64,000 bases of DNA from an uncultured Prevotellaceae bacterium (GCA_900318645.1 ONLH01000007.1:54581-118580); one strand, 5' to 3'; shown: positions 24,381 through 33,835, counted from the first letter of the stretch. Notes: generated by a model from the letters alone, not told the origin. Numbers and translations are program-made.

Positions 24381-26006
24381 ATGTCAGAAAAGATTCAGAC
24401 TTTAAGAGACTCTGCAGGAATGCGCTGGACGGCGCTGCTCTTACTCGCTTTGGGTATGTTCTGCAGTTACATTTTCATGGACATCCTGTCGCCCATCAAG
24501 GACTTGATGGAAACAACTCGTGGATGGGATTCCACTTCTTTCGGTAGAATGCAAGGCAGTGAGGTATTCCTCAATGTATGGGTATTCTTCCTGATTTTTG
24601 CAGGTATCATCCTCGACAAGATGGGTGTGCGCTTCACGGCAGTTCTTTCGGGTGCCGTAATGCTCATCGGTGCCATTATCAAGTGGTATGCCGTTAGCGA
24701 TGCGTTCATCGGAACCGGTTTGGAGACCTGGTTCACCGAGCACCTGAACTGGAAGCCCATCGCCCCCTGGTTCGACATTCTGCCGTTCGCCGACGGAATG
24801 CCTGCATCGGCTAAATTAGCAGCTTGCGGCTTCATGATCTTCGGTTGTGGTGTCGAGATGGCTGGTATCACGGTAAGTCGTGGTATCGTGAAGTGGTTCA
24901 AGGGTCGCGAGATGGCACTGGCCATGGGTAGCGAGATGGCACTGGCCCGTCTGGGTGTAGCCACCTGTATGATCTTCTCGCCCTTCTTCGCACGCTTGGG
25001 CGGTCAGGTGAGCGTATCGCGCTCGGTTGCCTTCGGTGTCGTTCTGATGTGCATCGCCCTGATCATGTTCATCGTCTATTTCTTCATGGACAGCAAGCTC
25101 GACAAGCAGACCGGTGAGGCCGAAGAGAAGGACGATCCGTTCAAGGTGAGCGACATCGGCAAGATCCTTACCAACAAGGGTTTCTGGATTGTATCGTTGC
25201 TGTGCGTACTCTATTACAGCGCCATCTTCCCCTTCCAGAAATATGCCGTTAACATGTTGCAGTGCAACCTCACGTTCACCGAGGTTGACCCCAACTCGTT
25301 CTGGGCTAATGAGAGTCTGACCATCTATCAGTATATCGTGATGCTCATCGTAGCAGCCACCGCCTTCATGAGCAACTTCATGAAGAACAAGGGTGCCAAG
25401 TACGGCCTGCTTATCGTTTCGATTGCAGCACTGATCTGCTACTGCTACATGGGTTACATGCGCCAGAGCGCCGAGAGCGTCTTCGCTGTATTCCCCTTGC
25501 TGGCTGTGGGTATCACCCCCATCCTGGGCAACTATGTTGACCACAAGGGTAAAGCTGCCTCAATGCTCGTGCTCGGCTCGCTGCTGCTCATCATCTGCCA
25601 CTTGACCTTCGCTTACGTTCTGCCGCTGTTCAAGGGCAGTACGGCTGCTGGCTTCATCATGGCTTACATCACCATTCTGGTGCTGGGTTCGTCGTTCTCG
25701 CTCGTTCCCGCCGCCTTGTGGCCCAGCGTTCCCAAGCTGGTGGACTCCAAGATTATCGGTAGCGCTTACGCCCTGATTTTCTGGATTCAGAACATCGGTC
25801 TGTGGCTCTTCCCGATGCTCATCGGTATGGTTCTCGACAACACCAACCCCGGTGTTACCGACCCGACGAAGTATGACTACACTTGGCCCATGGTAATCTT
25901 TGCCAGCCTCGGTATTCTTGCTCTGCTGTTCGGTCTGTACCTCAAGGTGGTTGACAAGAAGAAGCACCTCGGCCTCGAGGAGCCCAACATCAAGCCTGAG
26001 GCTTAA
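24381..26006 (+). CDS. MFS transporter (MFSD1-like), first of tandem pair
   Basis: 541 aa with about 12 hydrophobic helices. The MFS loop 2-3 signature is GIILDKMGVRFTAVLSG, and a central cytoplasmic linker DSKLDKQTGEAEEKDDPFK divides the two six-helix halves. The sequence style (DKMGVR, the ITVSRGIVKWFKGREMALAMG loop and ALWPSVPKLV) is that of the MFSD1-like group in Bacteroidetes, whose eukaryotic relative moves dipeptides; the bacterial substrate is unknown. It is followed 92 bp later by a related MFS gene, so the pair arose by duplication. Confidence 0.9.
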   Translation: MSEKIQTLRDSAGMRWTALLLLALGMFCSYIFMDILSPIKDLMETTRGWDSTSFGRMQGSEVFLNVWVFFLIFAGIILDKMGVRFTAVLSGAVMLIGAIIKWYAVSDAFIGTGLETWFTEHLNWKPIAPWFDILPFADGMPASAKLAACGFMIFGCGVEMAGITVSRGIVKWFKGREMALAMGSEMALARLGVATCMIFSPFFARLGGQVSVSRSVAFGVVLMCIALIMFIVYFFMDSKLDKQTGEAEEKDDPFKVSDIGKILTNKGFWIVSLLCVLYYSAIFPFQKYAVNMLQCNLTFTEVDPNSFWANESLTIYQYIVMLIVAATAFMSNFMKNKGAKYGLLIVSIAALICYCYMGYMRQSAESVFAVFPLLAVGITPILGNYVDHKGKAASMLVLGSLLLIICHLTFAYVLPLFKGSTAAGFIMAYITILVLGSSFSLVPAALWPSVPKLVDSKIIGSAYALIFWIQNIGLWLFPMLIGMVLDNTNPGVTDPTKYDYTWPMVIFASLGILALLFGLYLKVVDKKKHLGLEEPNIKPEA

Positions 26007-26040
26007 TCAGCTGTCAGCTATTAGAAATTAATAAGGACTT

Positions 26041-26078
26041 TAGGGACCTTAAGGACATTACAGACTTTAAGGTCCCTA
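26041..26078 (+). terminator. 12-bp inverted repeat between the two MFS genes
   Basis: TAGGGACCTTAA (26041-26052) and TTAAGGTCCCTA (26067-26078) are exact inverted repeats followed by TTCATTT. It may terminate the first MFS message in part. Confidence 0.5.
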
Positions 26079-26098
26079 TTCATTTAAACTGAAAGCAC

Positions 26099-27502
26099 AT
26101 GAGAGACGAGATAAGAAACACGATTGCGACCAAGGCGTGGGCACGGTGGACCGTGCTGGCGATTGTGTCATTCACGATGATGGCGGGCTATGTCGTCGCC
26201 AAGGAGATGTCCCCGCTGCAATTTATGCTCGAGAAGGCCGTCGGCGACGGTGGCATGGGGTGGACAAGCGGCGAATTCGGCATTTTTGCCGGGTCACGCG
26301 GCTTCTTCAACGTGTTCCTGCTGATGCTGTTTGTGGGCGGTATCATCCTCGACAAGATGGGTGTGCGCTTCACGGGCATCCTCTCGTGTGTGTTGATGCT
26401 GGCTGGTTCGGCTGCCGTCTATGGCGCCATCACCTATACTTTGCCCGACCCGATGTGGAATGTTCCCCTGCTGGGCCTTATCAAGCGGCAAGTGGCGTTG
26501 GCTGCATTGGGATTCGCCTTCTTCGGCATTGGCTATGAGATGTGCGGCATCACGGTGTCCAAGGTCGTCGTGCGCTGGTTCTCGGGCAAGGAGATGGCCC
26601 TCGCTATGGGTCTGCAGGTGGCGATGGCACGTCTGGGCACTGCTTTGGCGCTAGGCTTCAGCCCCATCATCGCCCTCAAGTGGGGTCTTCCCCGCCCCAT
26701 CCTCATCGGCGTGTTCTGCGTCGGTGTGGGCCTCATCGCCTATCTTTACTACTGCACGATGGACCGCCGCCTCGATACTGAAACGCAAAATCTTGATGCC
26801 CAACAAGATGTAGAGACACAAAATCTTGCGTCTCCCGTAGCCGAAGAAGACGAGCAGTTCCATTTCTCGGACATGAAGCTCACAATCAAGAATCCAGGCT
26901 TCTGGCTCATCACCCTGCTGTGTCTGTTCTATTACTCGGCACTTTATCCCTTCCTGGACTTCGCCACCAAACTAATGATTTCCAAGTATGGTGTCGATAG
27001 CCATTTGGCAGGTCTGATTCCCGCTATCCTGCCCTTCACCTCGATTGTACTGACACCGCTATTCGGTGGCTGGTGCGACAAGAAGGGACGCGGTGCCACG
27101 ATGATGGTCATCGGTAGCGTGATGCTTACTGTGGTGCTCATCGTGTTCGCCATGCCTGGCAGTGCCAGCTGGCTGGCTGTTACACTGATGTGTGTGCTGG
27201 GCATCGCCTTCTCGCTGCTGCCCGCCGCCCTGTGGCCCGCAGTACCCAAAATCGTGCCCATGAAGCAACTGGGTACCTCCTACTCCATCATCTATTACAT
27301 CCAGAACATCGGACTCATGCTCATCCCCGTGCTCATCGGTAAGGTCCTCGAGCATGACACCATGGGCGAGCAGGTGGACTACACCAATTCGCTCATTATC
27401 TTCGCTATCATCGGCGTTGGCGCCATCGTCACCGCCAGCCTGCTGCTCTGGCTCGACCGCAAACGTCACTACGGGCTCGAAGACCCGAATATCAACTCAT
27501 GA
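26099..27502 (+). CDS. MFS transporter, second of tandem pair, with repeat-derived insert
   Basis: 467 aa, 12 predicted helices. It shares with its neighbour GIILDKMGVRFTGILS, GITVSKVVVRWFSGKEMALAMG and ALWPAVPKIVP, so both are paralogues. In the central cytoplasmic linker (about residues 227-246) it carries ETQNLDAQQDVETQNLASP, absent from the paralogue, encoded by two copies of the dispersed palindrome family (26780-26834). The frame is kept, so the repeat has been turned into coding sequence at a site that tolerates length change. Substrate unknown; the adjacent gene is the exported nitroreductase fusion. Confidence 0.9.
   Translation: MRDEIRNTIATKAWARWTVLAIVSFTMMAGYVVAKEMSPLQFMLEKAVGDGGMGWTSGEFGIFAGSRGFFNVFLLMLFVGGIILDKMGVRFTGILSCVLMLAGSAAVYGAITYTLPDPMWNVPLLGLIKRQVALAALGFAFFGIGYEMCGITVSKVVVRWFSGKEMALAMGLQVAMARLGTALALGFSPIIALKWGLPRPILIGVFCVGVGLIAYLYYCTMDRRLDTETQNLDAQQDVETQNLASPVAEEDEQFHFSDMKLTIKNPGFWLITLLCLFYYSALYPFLDFATKLMISKYGVDSHLAGLIPAILPFTSIVLTPLFGGWCDKKGRGATMMVIGSVMLTVVLIVFAMPGSASWLAVTLMCVLGIAFSLLPAALWPAVPKIVPMKQLGTSYSIIYYIQNIGLMLIPVLIGKVLEHDTMGEQVDYTNSLIIFAIIGVGAIVTASLLLWLDRKRHYGLEDPNINS
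26780..26834. repeat. Palindrome-family element inside the MFS reading frame
   Basis: A partial unit (GAAACGCAAAATCTTG, from 26780) and a nearly complete 22-bp unit (26813-26834, two mismatches to the consensus) are separated by a spacer, the same two-unit layout as at 33984-34059. Both are read in one frame as ETQNL. Confidence 0.8.
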
Positions 27503-27541
27503 CACTCTTGATTGAATAACCATTCATAACCATTCCTCATT

Positions 27542-28711
27542 ATGAAAATCCATCATCTGTTTGCGGGTGCCTGCATCATGGCTTTACTACTCATGATTGG
27601 TCAGCCCGCCACAGCACAAGACAAAAGACAAAATGCAATCGGTATGGAAGAAATCGTTCTTGACAACATCCTGGCTCGAACCAGCATCCGCTCCTATCAG
27701 GACCGCCCAGTGGAGCAAGACAAAATCGAGAAACTGCTGCACGCCGGCATGGCTGCCCCGTCGGCCGTTGATAAGCGCCCGTGGCACTTTATTGTGGTGA
27801 CAGACAAGCAAGTGCTTCAAGGTCTGGCCGAGGCCAATCCTAACGCAGGCATGGCCGCCCGTGCACCGCTGGCCATTGTCGTGTGTGGCGACAAGACTAA
27901 GGCGTTGACACGTGTTCCCGACTATTGGGTTCAGGATGTCGCCGCTGCCACCGAGAACATCCTGCTTGCTGCCCATGGCATGGGCCTAGGGGCTGTCTGG
28001 ACCGGCACTTATCCTGTTGCCGACCGCGTCGAGAAAGTAGCTAAGGTTGTCAATTTGCCCGAGCACATCATCCCCTTCTGCACCATCGTCATCGGCTATC
28101 CCGAGAAACCGCAAGCGCCCAAGGACAAGTGGAACGAGGGCAACATCAGTTACAACACCTATGGTGGTGCGAAACCCGCCATCAAGGATCCTGAGCCCAC
28201 CTTCCATGAGTTTGACGTGAATGAAGACTTCCTGCTCAATCCCTTCAACTATTTCTCCCAGCTGGGCGGGATGCTCGTGTGTGCCGGCAACCGTGACAAG
28301 AGCAATGCCATGACCATCGGTTGGGGAGCGCTGGGCACCCTGTGGGGACATGGCACCAACACAGTCACCGTATATGTCGCCGAGAAACGGTACACCCGTG
28401 AATTCATGGAGAATAGCGACTATTTCACCATCATGACCTTCAAGGACCAGAATGTGCTGCAATACATGGGAACCAAGAGCGGACGTGATGGCGACAAAGC
28501 CGCGGCACTAGGTCTGCACGTGGCCTATACCGAGAACGGCACCCCCTACTATGAGGAAGCCGAGTGCGTCATCGAGTGCAAAAAGATGTACACCCAGGAG
28601 TTTGACCCCGCCAACTTCAATGACGAAGTGCCGCGCAAATTCTACGAAAGATTCAGTGCCGGCTACCACACCCTTTACATCGGCAAGGTAGTCAAGGCCA
28701 TGAAGAAATAA
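27542..28711 (+). CDS. Exported nitroreductase-flavin reductase fusion
   Basis: 389 aa. Signal peptide MKIHHLFAGACIMALLLMIGQPATAQ. Residues about 35-205 are a nitroreductase-family FMN domain (ARTSIRSYQDRPVEQDKIEKLL, AAPSAVDKRPWHFIVV, GLGAVWTGTYP, IVIGYPEKPQAP). Residues about 220-389 are an FMN-binding split-barrel flavin-reductase domain (LLNPFNYFSQLGGMLVCAG, NAMTIGWGALGTLWG, CVIECKKMY). Both domains bind FMN and use NAD(P)H in cytosolic relatives, so an exported fusion needs another electron source. A Met (GMEEIVLDN, residue 35) lies right at the start of the first domain. It ends a plus-strand run with the two MFS genes and has a strong terminator. Confidence 0.9.
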   Translation: MKIHHLFAGACIMALLLMIGQPATAQDKRQNAIGMEEIVLDNILARTSIRSYQDRPVEQDKIEKLLHAGMAAPSAVDKRPWHFIVVTDKQVLQGLAEANPNAGMAARAPLAIVVCGDKTKALTRVPDYWVQDVAAATENILLAAHGMGLGAVWTGTYPVADRVEKVAKVVNLPEHIIPFCTIVIGYPEKPQAPKDKWNEGNISYNTYGGAKPAIKDPEPTFHEFDVNEDFLLNPFNYFSQLGGMLVCAGNRDKSNAMTIGWGALGTLWGHGTNTVTVYVAEKRYTREFMENSDYFTIMTFKDQNVLQYMGTKSGRDGDKAAALGLHVAYTENGTPYYEEAECVIECKKMYTQEFDPANFNDEVPRKFYERFSAGYHTLYIGKVVKAMKK

Positions 28712-28755
28712 ATGAGATGAGGGTGCGCCTAATTATGGCTCACCCTCATCTCATT
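28711..28755 (+). terminator. 15-bp terminator after the nitroreductase fusion
   Basis: AATGAGATGAGGGTG (28711-28725) and CACCCTCATCTCATT (28741-28755) are exact inverted repeats followed by TTATTATTAT; it also ends the convergent SDR gene. Confidence 0.85.
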
Positions 28756-28768
28756 TTATTATTATATC

Positions 28769-29524
28769 TTAGCTGCGGTGGATCACGCTGCCGCTAGCCT
28801 GGTGGGTAGCTAGGACGAGCAACTCGGCTACCTGGACATGAGGCGGGGCGCTAACTGCGAAAGCGACGCACTCGGCGATATCGTCGCCCGACAGGGGCTG
28901 GATGCCCTTATAGACATTGTCGGCCCTCTCCTTGTCGCCATGGAAACGGATGACAGAGAAGTTGGTCTCGACCAGGCCGGGCTTGATATTGGTCACGCGC
29001 ACGCTGGTGTGGGCCACGTCGATACGCAAGCCGTCGCTCAGGGCCTTGACGGCCGACTTGGTGGCGCAATAGACGTTGCCGCCAGCATAGGCTGCATCAC
29101 CTGCCACACTACCGATGTTCACCACATGACCACGGTCACGCTCCACCATGCCGGGCACGATGAGACGCGTCATCGTCAGCAGGCCCTTGATGTTGGTGTC
29201 AATCATCGTATCCCAATCCTCGTAGTTGCCTTCATACTCGGGTTCCAGGCCCCATGCACCACCAGCATTGTTGACCAGGACGTCAATCTCTTGCCACTCG
29301 GGTGGCAGGCTCGTGATGGCAGCAGCTGCCGCCTCACGGTCACGCACGTCAAATTCAAGTGTTATCACTCCGACGCCCATAGCAGATAATTCTCTGGCCA
29401 GCGCATCCAGGCGGTCGGCCTTGCGGCCAGTAATAATCATGTTGTAGCCGATGAGGGCAAGTTTGCGCGCACAGGCTTCTCCGATGCCACTTGTCGCGCC
29501 AGTCACTAAAGCAATCTTGTTCAT
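28769..29524 (-). CDS. Short-chain dehydrogenase (YdfG-like serine/3-hydroxy acid type)
   Basis: 251 aa from ATG 29524 (MNKIALVTGATSGIGEACARKL); the frame extends 32 codons further upstream into low-complexity repeat, which is not coding. Classical SDR: TGATSGIG cofactor loop, LVNNAGGAWGL, catalytic SVAG... Y-x-x-x-K as NVYCATKSAVKAL, and NIKPGLVETNF. This matches NADP-dependent 3-hydroxy acid dehydrogenases (YdfG type), which oxidise L-allo-threonine, serine or 3-hydroxypropionate. An AAAGAAAC stretch precedes the start. Confidence 0.92.
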   Translation of the reverse strand: MNKIALVTGATSGIGEACARKLALIGYNMIITGRKADRLDALARELSAMGVGVITLEFDVRDREAAAAAITSLPPEWQEIDVLVNNAGGAWGLEPEYEGNYEDWDTMIDTNIKGLLTMTRLIVPGMVERDRGHVVNIGSVAGDAAYAGGNVYCATKSAVKALSDGLRIDVAHTSVRVTNIKPGLVETNFSVIRFHGDKERADNVYKGIQPLSGDDIAECVAFAVSAPPHVQVAELLVLATHQASGSVIHRS

Positions 29525-29551
29525 TGTTTCTTTATTTTTATTTTTTATTGT

Positions 29552-29630
29552 GGGGGGTGATGGGGATTGATGGGGTGTGATGGGGTTGATTTCCCATCGT
29601 TCCTCATTACTCCCTATCACACCCCATTAT
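29552..29630. repeat. Phased G-run array with inverted C-rich arm
   Basis: Plus strand: four runs of four or more G begin every 10 nt (29552-29585, units TGATGGGG). They are followed by the near-inverse TCCCTATCACACCCCATTA (29611-29629). A G-quadruplex or a long hairpin can form just upstream of the SDR start. Confidence 0.75.
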
Positions 29631-29633
29631 TCC

Positions 29634-30404
29634 TCATTGCTCTCTATCACTCCCCAGTCCGGCAAGTTGTAGTAATCTCGCTAGTTCCTGTTCCCGGATG
29701 GTGATTGCCTGCTCACGTTGGGTGACAGCGGCTTCGCGAATAGCGAGTTCTTTTTCTTTTTGTGAAATAGCGGCCTCACGTGTATTGAGTTCATCTTCTC
29801 GACGCGACAACATGGTCCCTGAGGCAACAGGTTGTCGCTGAGGATTATCTCGTCTATAAGCAAGCCGTCCTCGTGCCATCTCCTCGCGTATTCCCCCTTG
29901 TTCAAGAAATTCCTGTTTGTGGTACTCGATGAGATTACGCAACATCACATCAACCTGGCAAATCAATGTGATGGCAATATTACAAATCATTTCATCGGTG
30001 CAATCAGGCAAGATACCGTTATAGTATTCACGGTCGCTATGTTCACGACAACGGGCTCGAGTATAGTCGTATCTCTTGTCACCAGATTTCCACAATACCA
30101 GATGATGATGAGCAAGATAATCCTTGTAATCTTCCAACAATTCCTGATGGCTGGCTTTGGCGACATTAAGTAACTTGATCTCAGTCTCTTTGCTTGTTGC
30201 TGACGCCGATGTTCCTTCCACTATATTCTGCTTGCCACTCCGCGCAGCCTGCACCATTTGGTCTACAGTACGGTCTCTACGACTATCCAAGAAATGCTTG
30301 CAGAAAAAGTCGGTCACATCACAAATGCACTCCGACTTCTTATAAACAAGCAAGTCGTCGTAGCGTCCATCTTGAGGCAAAAAATCCCTATTCTCATTAC
30401 CCAT
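29634..30404 (-). CDS. Four-helix-bundle suffix-domain protein with coiled-coil tail
   Basis: 256 aa from ATG 30404 (MGNENRDFLPQDGRY), chosen because the -7 element at 30429 rules out starts further upstream. Residues about 15-160 are the four-helix bundle of the 23S intervening-sequence/avd class (DLLVYKKSECICDVTDFFCKHFL, RTVDQMVQAARSGKQNIVEGT, ETEIKLLNVAKASHQELLEDY). The rest is a heptad-like coiled coil with three units of 'REAAxxQKEKELAI'. Such bundles bind nucleic acid in rRNA intervening sequences and diversity-generating retroelements; no reverse transcriptase is nearby. Function here unknown. Confidence 0.85.
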   Translation of the reverse strand: MGNENRDFLPQDGRYDDLLVYKKSECICDVTDFFCKHFLDSRRDRTVDQMVQAARSGKQNIVEGTSASATSKETEIKLLNVAKASHQELLEDYKDYLAHHHLVLWKSGDKRYDYTRARCREHSDREYYNGILPDCTDEMICNIAITLICQVDVMLRNLIEYHKQEFLEQGGIREEMARGRLAYRRDNPQRQPVASGTMLSRREDELNTREAAISQKEKELAIREAAVTQREQAITIREQELARLLQLAGLGSDREQ

Positions 30405-30428
30405 GATTACACAATGAATAACCATTTG

Positions 30429-30436
30429 CAAAGGTA
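30429..30436 (-). promoter_or_regulatory. -7 promoter element of the four-helix-bundle gene
   Basis: The minus strand reads TACCTTTG, about 25 nt before ATG 30404. Confidence 0.6.
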
Positions 30437-30552
30437 CAAAATCTTTACAATTCAGCAACGGGGAGGGGGCTAAAACTGAAAAAACGGCTACGGCTCTCGG
30501 CCGTTTAGCCGATTAAAAAAACAGAAGCTAATGATGGCACATCCTCACGCCG

Positions 30553-31845
30553 TTATAGTGCGACGAGCACTTTGGGCAGGGCTGGTACAGTGATCATATC
30601 GTCAATACTGGGACGCAGTGGGGGTTGGTATGCTTCGCCCAATGTCGTGGTCTTCATGACATAGACTTGGGGCCGCATGGTCATGTATTGTGGCATACAC
30701 CTGCCAATGGGAGCCCCGACAAAGGAAGGATCGCAGATGAGATAGAACTCTCCATCAAGATAGTAACCGCTGCCATAGGTGCGACAATCGGTGAAATGTA
30801 CTCCCGTGCACTCGTGACCTGGATACTGGATAATCTGAACGTCAAGGTCCAGCAGTGACCGAACAAGAAACGCGTAGAGGATAGAACGGTCCTCACAGTC
30901 ATTCTTATCATAGTAGAAGTTCTCCTCTACAAAATAGACCTTCTCATGACCGTGCAGCTCATTGTCATTCTCATAGTCAAACACATACTGCACGAAATGC
31001 AACAGCGCATTGGCTGCCTCACATTGGCTCAAATCCTCAAGCTGCGGCTTCATCTGTTCCAAAATCGAGTGCTGGAACTGAGGCATGACCACCGAGGTGA
31101 CGTAGCACCTGAGGTCCATCATCGGATAATCGCGCAACATCTCCATGACGCCCTCGTTGACCATGCAGGAAAGGCGTATATTGCCATCGTCATATTCACA
31201 GCACTTATCGCTGCCCGAGCGCAATTTCAAGGGTTCGCCCTCAAACAACAGACTCAGGGCATGTCCCTTCCCAAGGTCCGTCTTGGAGGGGTCACACGGG
31301 TATAGTACCGACAACTCATCCCGATCGGCATCCAAATCATCAAAATACAAGTAATAATCCTTGCCCTCGATTTTCACAAAGTCCTGTTCATAAACCTCCT
31401 GTTTAAAGGGTACCAACAGTACCAACTGTCGCTCGGTACGCGCCAACCTTACGTCATAGCCCATCTCCATCAACAGGTAATGCTCCAGTACCATGCGATC
31501 CATCGGAGTAGCGCTTTTCAACAATGCATCGACATATTGCCTGACCAGTTGAAAGACAAACCAGTCATTCAGACCCAAGCTGCTCGACAATGAGCCCAAT
31601 GTGGTCAACACGGGAGCGACATCGCGCTTCTTGTATTTGTTCCAAGCTGCCGAAACATCGCTGTTGAACACCGATTTCACCTCCACAGGATTGAGCTTCG
31701 CAACATTCAACGTCAGACCATAAAATGAGAAATCAACAGCATCGTCCTGAAGAGGAGGCGACACCTCCCCTGCCCCAGCAGACATTGCCGTCATCCAGAA
31801 GATGAAGATTGATAATAATGGCCGTATAACTCGTAAAGATTTCAT
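30553..31845 (-). CDS. Secreted transglutaminase-like (papain-fold) protein
   Basis: 430 aa with a signal peptide (MKSLRVIRPLLSIFIFWMTAMSAGA). The C-terminal half has a Cys-His-Asp order expected of transglutaminase-like folds: YYDKNDCEDRSILYAFLVRSL (Cys), YPGHECTGVHF (His) and YLICDPSFVGAPIG (Asp). The N-terminal 250 residues are a mixed helix/strand region with FYGLTLNVAKLNP and no known motif. The family includes proteases, amidases and crosslinking enzymes; activity here is not predictable. Stands alone with a consensus promoter. Confidence 0.8.
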   Translation of the reverse strand: MKSLRVIRPLLSIFIFWMTAMSAGAGEVSPPLQDDAVDFSFYGLTLNVAKLNPVEVKSVFNSDVSAAWNKYKKRDVAPVLTTLGSLSSSLGLNDWFVFQLVRQYVDALLKSATPMDRMVLEHYLLMEMGYDVRLARTERQLVLLVPFKQEVYEQDFVKIEGKDYYLYFDDLDADRDELSVLYPCDPSKTDLGKGHALSLLFEGEPLKLRSGSDKCCEYDDGNIRLSCMVNEGVMEMLRDYPMMDLRCYVTSVVMPQFQHSILEQMKPQLEDLSQCEAANALLHFVQYVFDYENDNELHGHEKVYFVEENFYYDKNDCEDRSILYAFLVRSLLDLDVQIIQYPGHECTGVHFTDCRTYGSGYYLDGEFYLICDPSFVGAPIGRCMPQYMTMRPQVYVMKTTTLGEAYQPPLRPSIDDMITVPALPKVLVAL

Positions 31846-31873
31846 AATAATTAGGTATTTATTTTATCCGCTG

Positions 31874-31904
31874 CAAATATAAAGAAATATTTGGATAAAA
31901 ACAA
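31874..31904 (-). promoter_or_regulatory. Promoter of the transglutaminase-like gene
   Basis: Minus strand: TTG, 20 nt, TATATTTG (31874-31881). Confidence 0.65.
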
Positions 31905-31987
31905 GCAACTCATAGAATATTTTTAATAATTCGAGGCATATTATAATAAAACTGACAGCCGAAAACCGACAACTGAAAACTTTTTTG

Positions 31988-31995
31988 TACCTTTG
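31988..31995 (+). promoter_or_regulatory. -7 promoter element of typA
   Basis: TACCTTTG, with an AAGAAGG ribosome-binding-like stretch before ATG 32018. Immediately upstream (31951-31980) are short AACTGACAG/AACTGAAAAC units of the TCAG repeat family, occupying the expected -33 area. Confidence 0.6.
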
Positions 31996-32017
31996 CAGCC
32001 AAATTTAAGAAGGCAAT

Positions 32018-33835
32018 ATGCAAAACATCCGCAACGTGGCCATCATCGCACACGTCGATCATGGCAAAACAACTCTGGTAGATAAGATGTTAGCGGCAGG
32101 TAACCTGTTCCGCGACAACCAAAACATGGGTACCCAGATCCTTGACAGCAACGATCTGGAGCGTGAGCGAGGCATCACTATCCTGTCCAAAAATGTGTCC
32201 ATTTCCTACAATGGCTATAAAATCAACATCATCGACACCCCGGGGCACAGTGACTTCGGCGGCGAGGTGGAACGCGTGCTGAACATGGCCGACGGCTGCC
32301 TGCTGCTGGTTGACGCCTTTGAGGGTCCGATGCCCCAGACGCGTTTTGTGTTGCAGAAGGCGTTACAGCTTGGCCTCAAGCCCATCGTCGTCATCAACAA
32401 GGTTGATAAGCCCAACTGCCGTCCCGACGAGGTACAGGAGATGGTCTTTGACCTGATGTGCAACCTCGACGCAAACGAGGACCAGCTCGACTTCCCCACC
32501 ATCTTCGGATCGGCCAAGGAAGGCTGGATGAGCGAGGACTGGCAGAAGCCCACCGACAACATCACTGCTGTGCTTGATGCCATCATCAAGTACATCCCTG
32601 AGCCCGAAATGCTCGAGGGTGACGCCCAGATGCTCATCACATCACTGGACTATAGCAGCTATGTGGGACGTATCGCCGTGGGACGCGTTCACCGCGGAAC
32701 CCTCAAGGACGGCATGGAAGTCGCCTTGTGCAAGAAGGACGGTGAGGTATCCAAGCAGAAAATCAAGGAATTACGTACCTTTGAAGGCATGGGACAAAAG
32801 CATGTCGAGAGCGTGAGCAGCGGCGACATCTGCGCCATCATCGGCCTTGAAGGCTTTGAGATCGGCGACACCGTCACCCTGCCTACCAACCCCGAGGCAC
32901 TGCCCCGTATTGCCATTGATGAGCCGACGATGTCGATGCGCTTCTGCATCAACGACTCGCCTTTCTTCGGCAGAGACGGCAAGTATGTGACGTCACGCCA
33001 CATCTGGGACCGCCTGCAGCGCGAGCTGGACAAGAACCTGGCCCTGCGCGTCGAGCGCACCGAGAATGAGGACGCTTGGAACGTCTTCGGCCGCGGCGTG
33101 CTGCACCTGTCGGTGCTCATCGAGGAGATGCGCCGCGAGGGTTACGAGCTCCAGGTGGGCCAGCCCCAGGTCATCATCAAGCAAATCGACGGCGTGAAGT
33201 GCGAACCCATTGAGGAATTGAGCATCAACGTCCCTGAGGAATATTCCAGCAAGATGATCGACATGGTTACCCGCCGCAAGGGTGAGATGACCATGATGGA
33301 GACCCAGAACGACCGCATCCACCTGCAGTTCAAGATTCCGTCACGCGGCATCATCGGCCTGCGCACCAACGTGCTCACGGCGAGCGCCGGCGAAGCCATC
33401 ATGTCACATCGTTTCCTTGACTACGAACCCTGGAAGGGCGAAATCGCCCGCCGCACCAACGGTTCGCTCGTCGCCATGGAAGGTGGCACGGCCTACGCCT
33501 ACGCTATCGACAAACTGCAAGACCGCGGCCGCTTCTTCATCTTCCCGCAAGAGGAGGTCTATGGCGGACAGGTTGTCGGCGAGCACACCAAGGAGAAAGA
33601 CCTGGTCATCAACGTCACCAAGTCCAAGAAGCTGACCAACATGCGTGCCAGCGGTGCCGATGACAAGGTGAAGATCGTGCCGCCCATCGTGTTCAGCCTT
33701 GAAGAAGCCCTCGAGTATATCAAGGCCGATGAGTATGTGGAAATCACACCCAACCACATCCGCATGCGCAAGATCATCCTTGACGAACTTGAACGCAAAC
33801 GTATCGCCAAGGCGAACGGCCAAGACGAAGATTAA
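32018..33835 (+). CDS. typA: Ribosome-associated GTPase TypA/BipA
   Basis: 605 aa, full length. G motifs: [10 protein letters not shown] (G1), RGITI (G2), [12 protein letters not shown] (G3), NKVDK (G4). The elongation-factor-like domains II, III and V and the BipA-specific C-terminal domain ([14 protein letters not shown]-like [11 protein letters not shown], ending HIRMRK) follow. TypA acts on the 50S subunit in ribosome assembly and under stress or cold. Well-conserved housekeeping gene with its own promoter and terminator. Confidence 0.97.
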   Translation: MQNIRNVAIIAHVDHGKTTLVDKMLAAGNLFRDNQNMGTQILDSNDLERERGITILSKNVSISYNGYKINIIDTPGHSDFGGEVERVLNMADGCLLLVDAFEGPMPQTRFVLQKALQLGLKPIVVINKVDKPNCRPDEVQEMVFDLMCNLDANEDQLDFPTIFGSAKEGWMSEDWQKPTDNITAVLDAIIKYIPEPEMLEGDAQMLITSLDYSSYVGRIAVGRVHRGTLKDGMEVALCKKDGEVSKQKIKELRTFEGMGQKHVESVSSGDICAIIGLEGFEIGDTVTLPTNPEALPRIAIDEPTMSMRFCINDSPFFGRDGKYVTSRHIWDRLQRELDKNLALRVERTENEDAWNVFGRGVLHLSVLIEEMRREGYELQVGQPQVIIKQIDGVKCEPIEELSINVPEEYSSKMIDMVTRRKGEMTMMETQNDRIHLQFKIPSRGIIGLRTNVLTASAGEAIMSHRFLDYEPWKGEIARRTNGSLVAMEGGTAYAYAIDKLQDRGRFFIFPQEEVYGGQVVGEHTKEKDLVINVTKSKKLTNMRASGADDKVKIVPPIVFSLEEALEYIKADEYVEITPNHIRMRKIILDELERKRIAKANGQDED

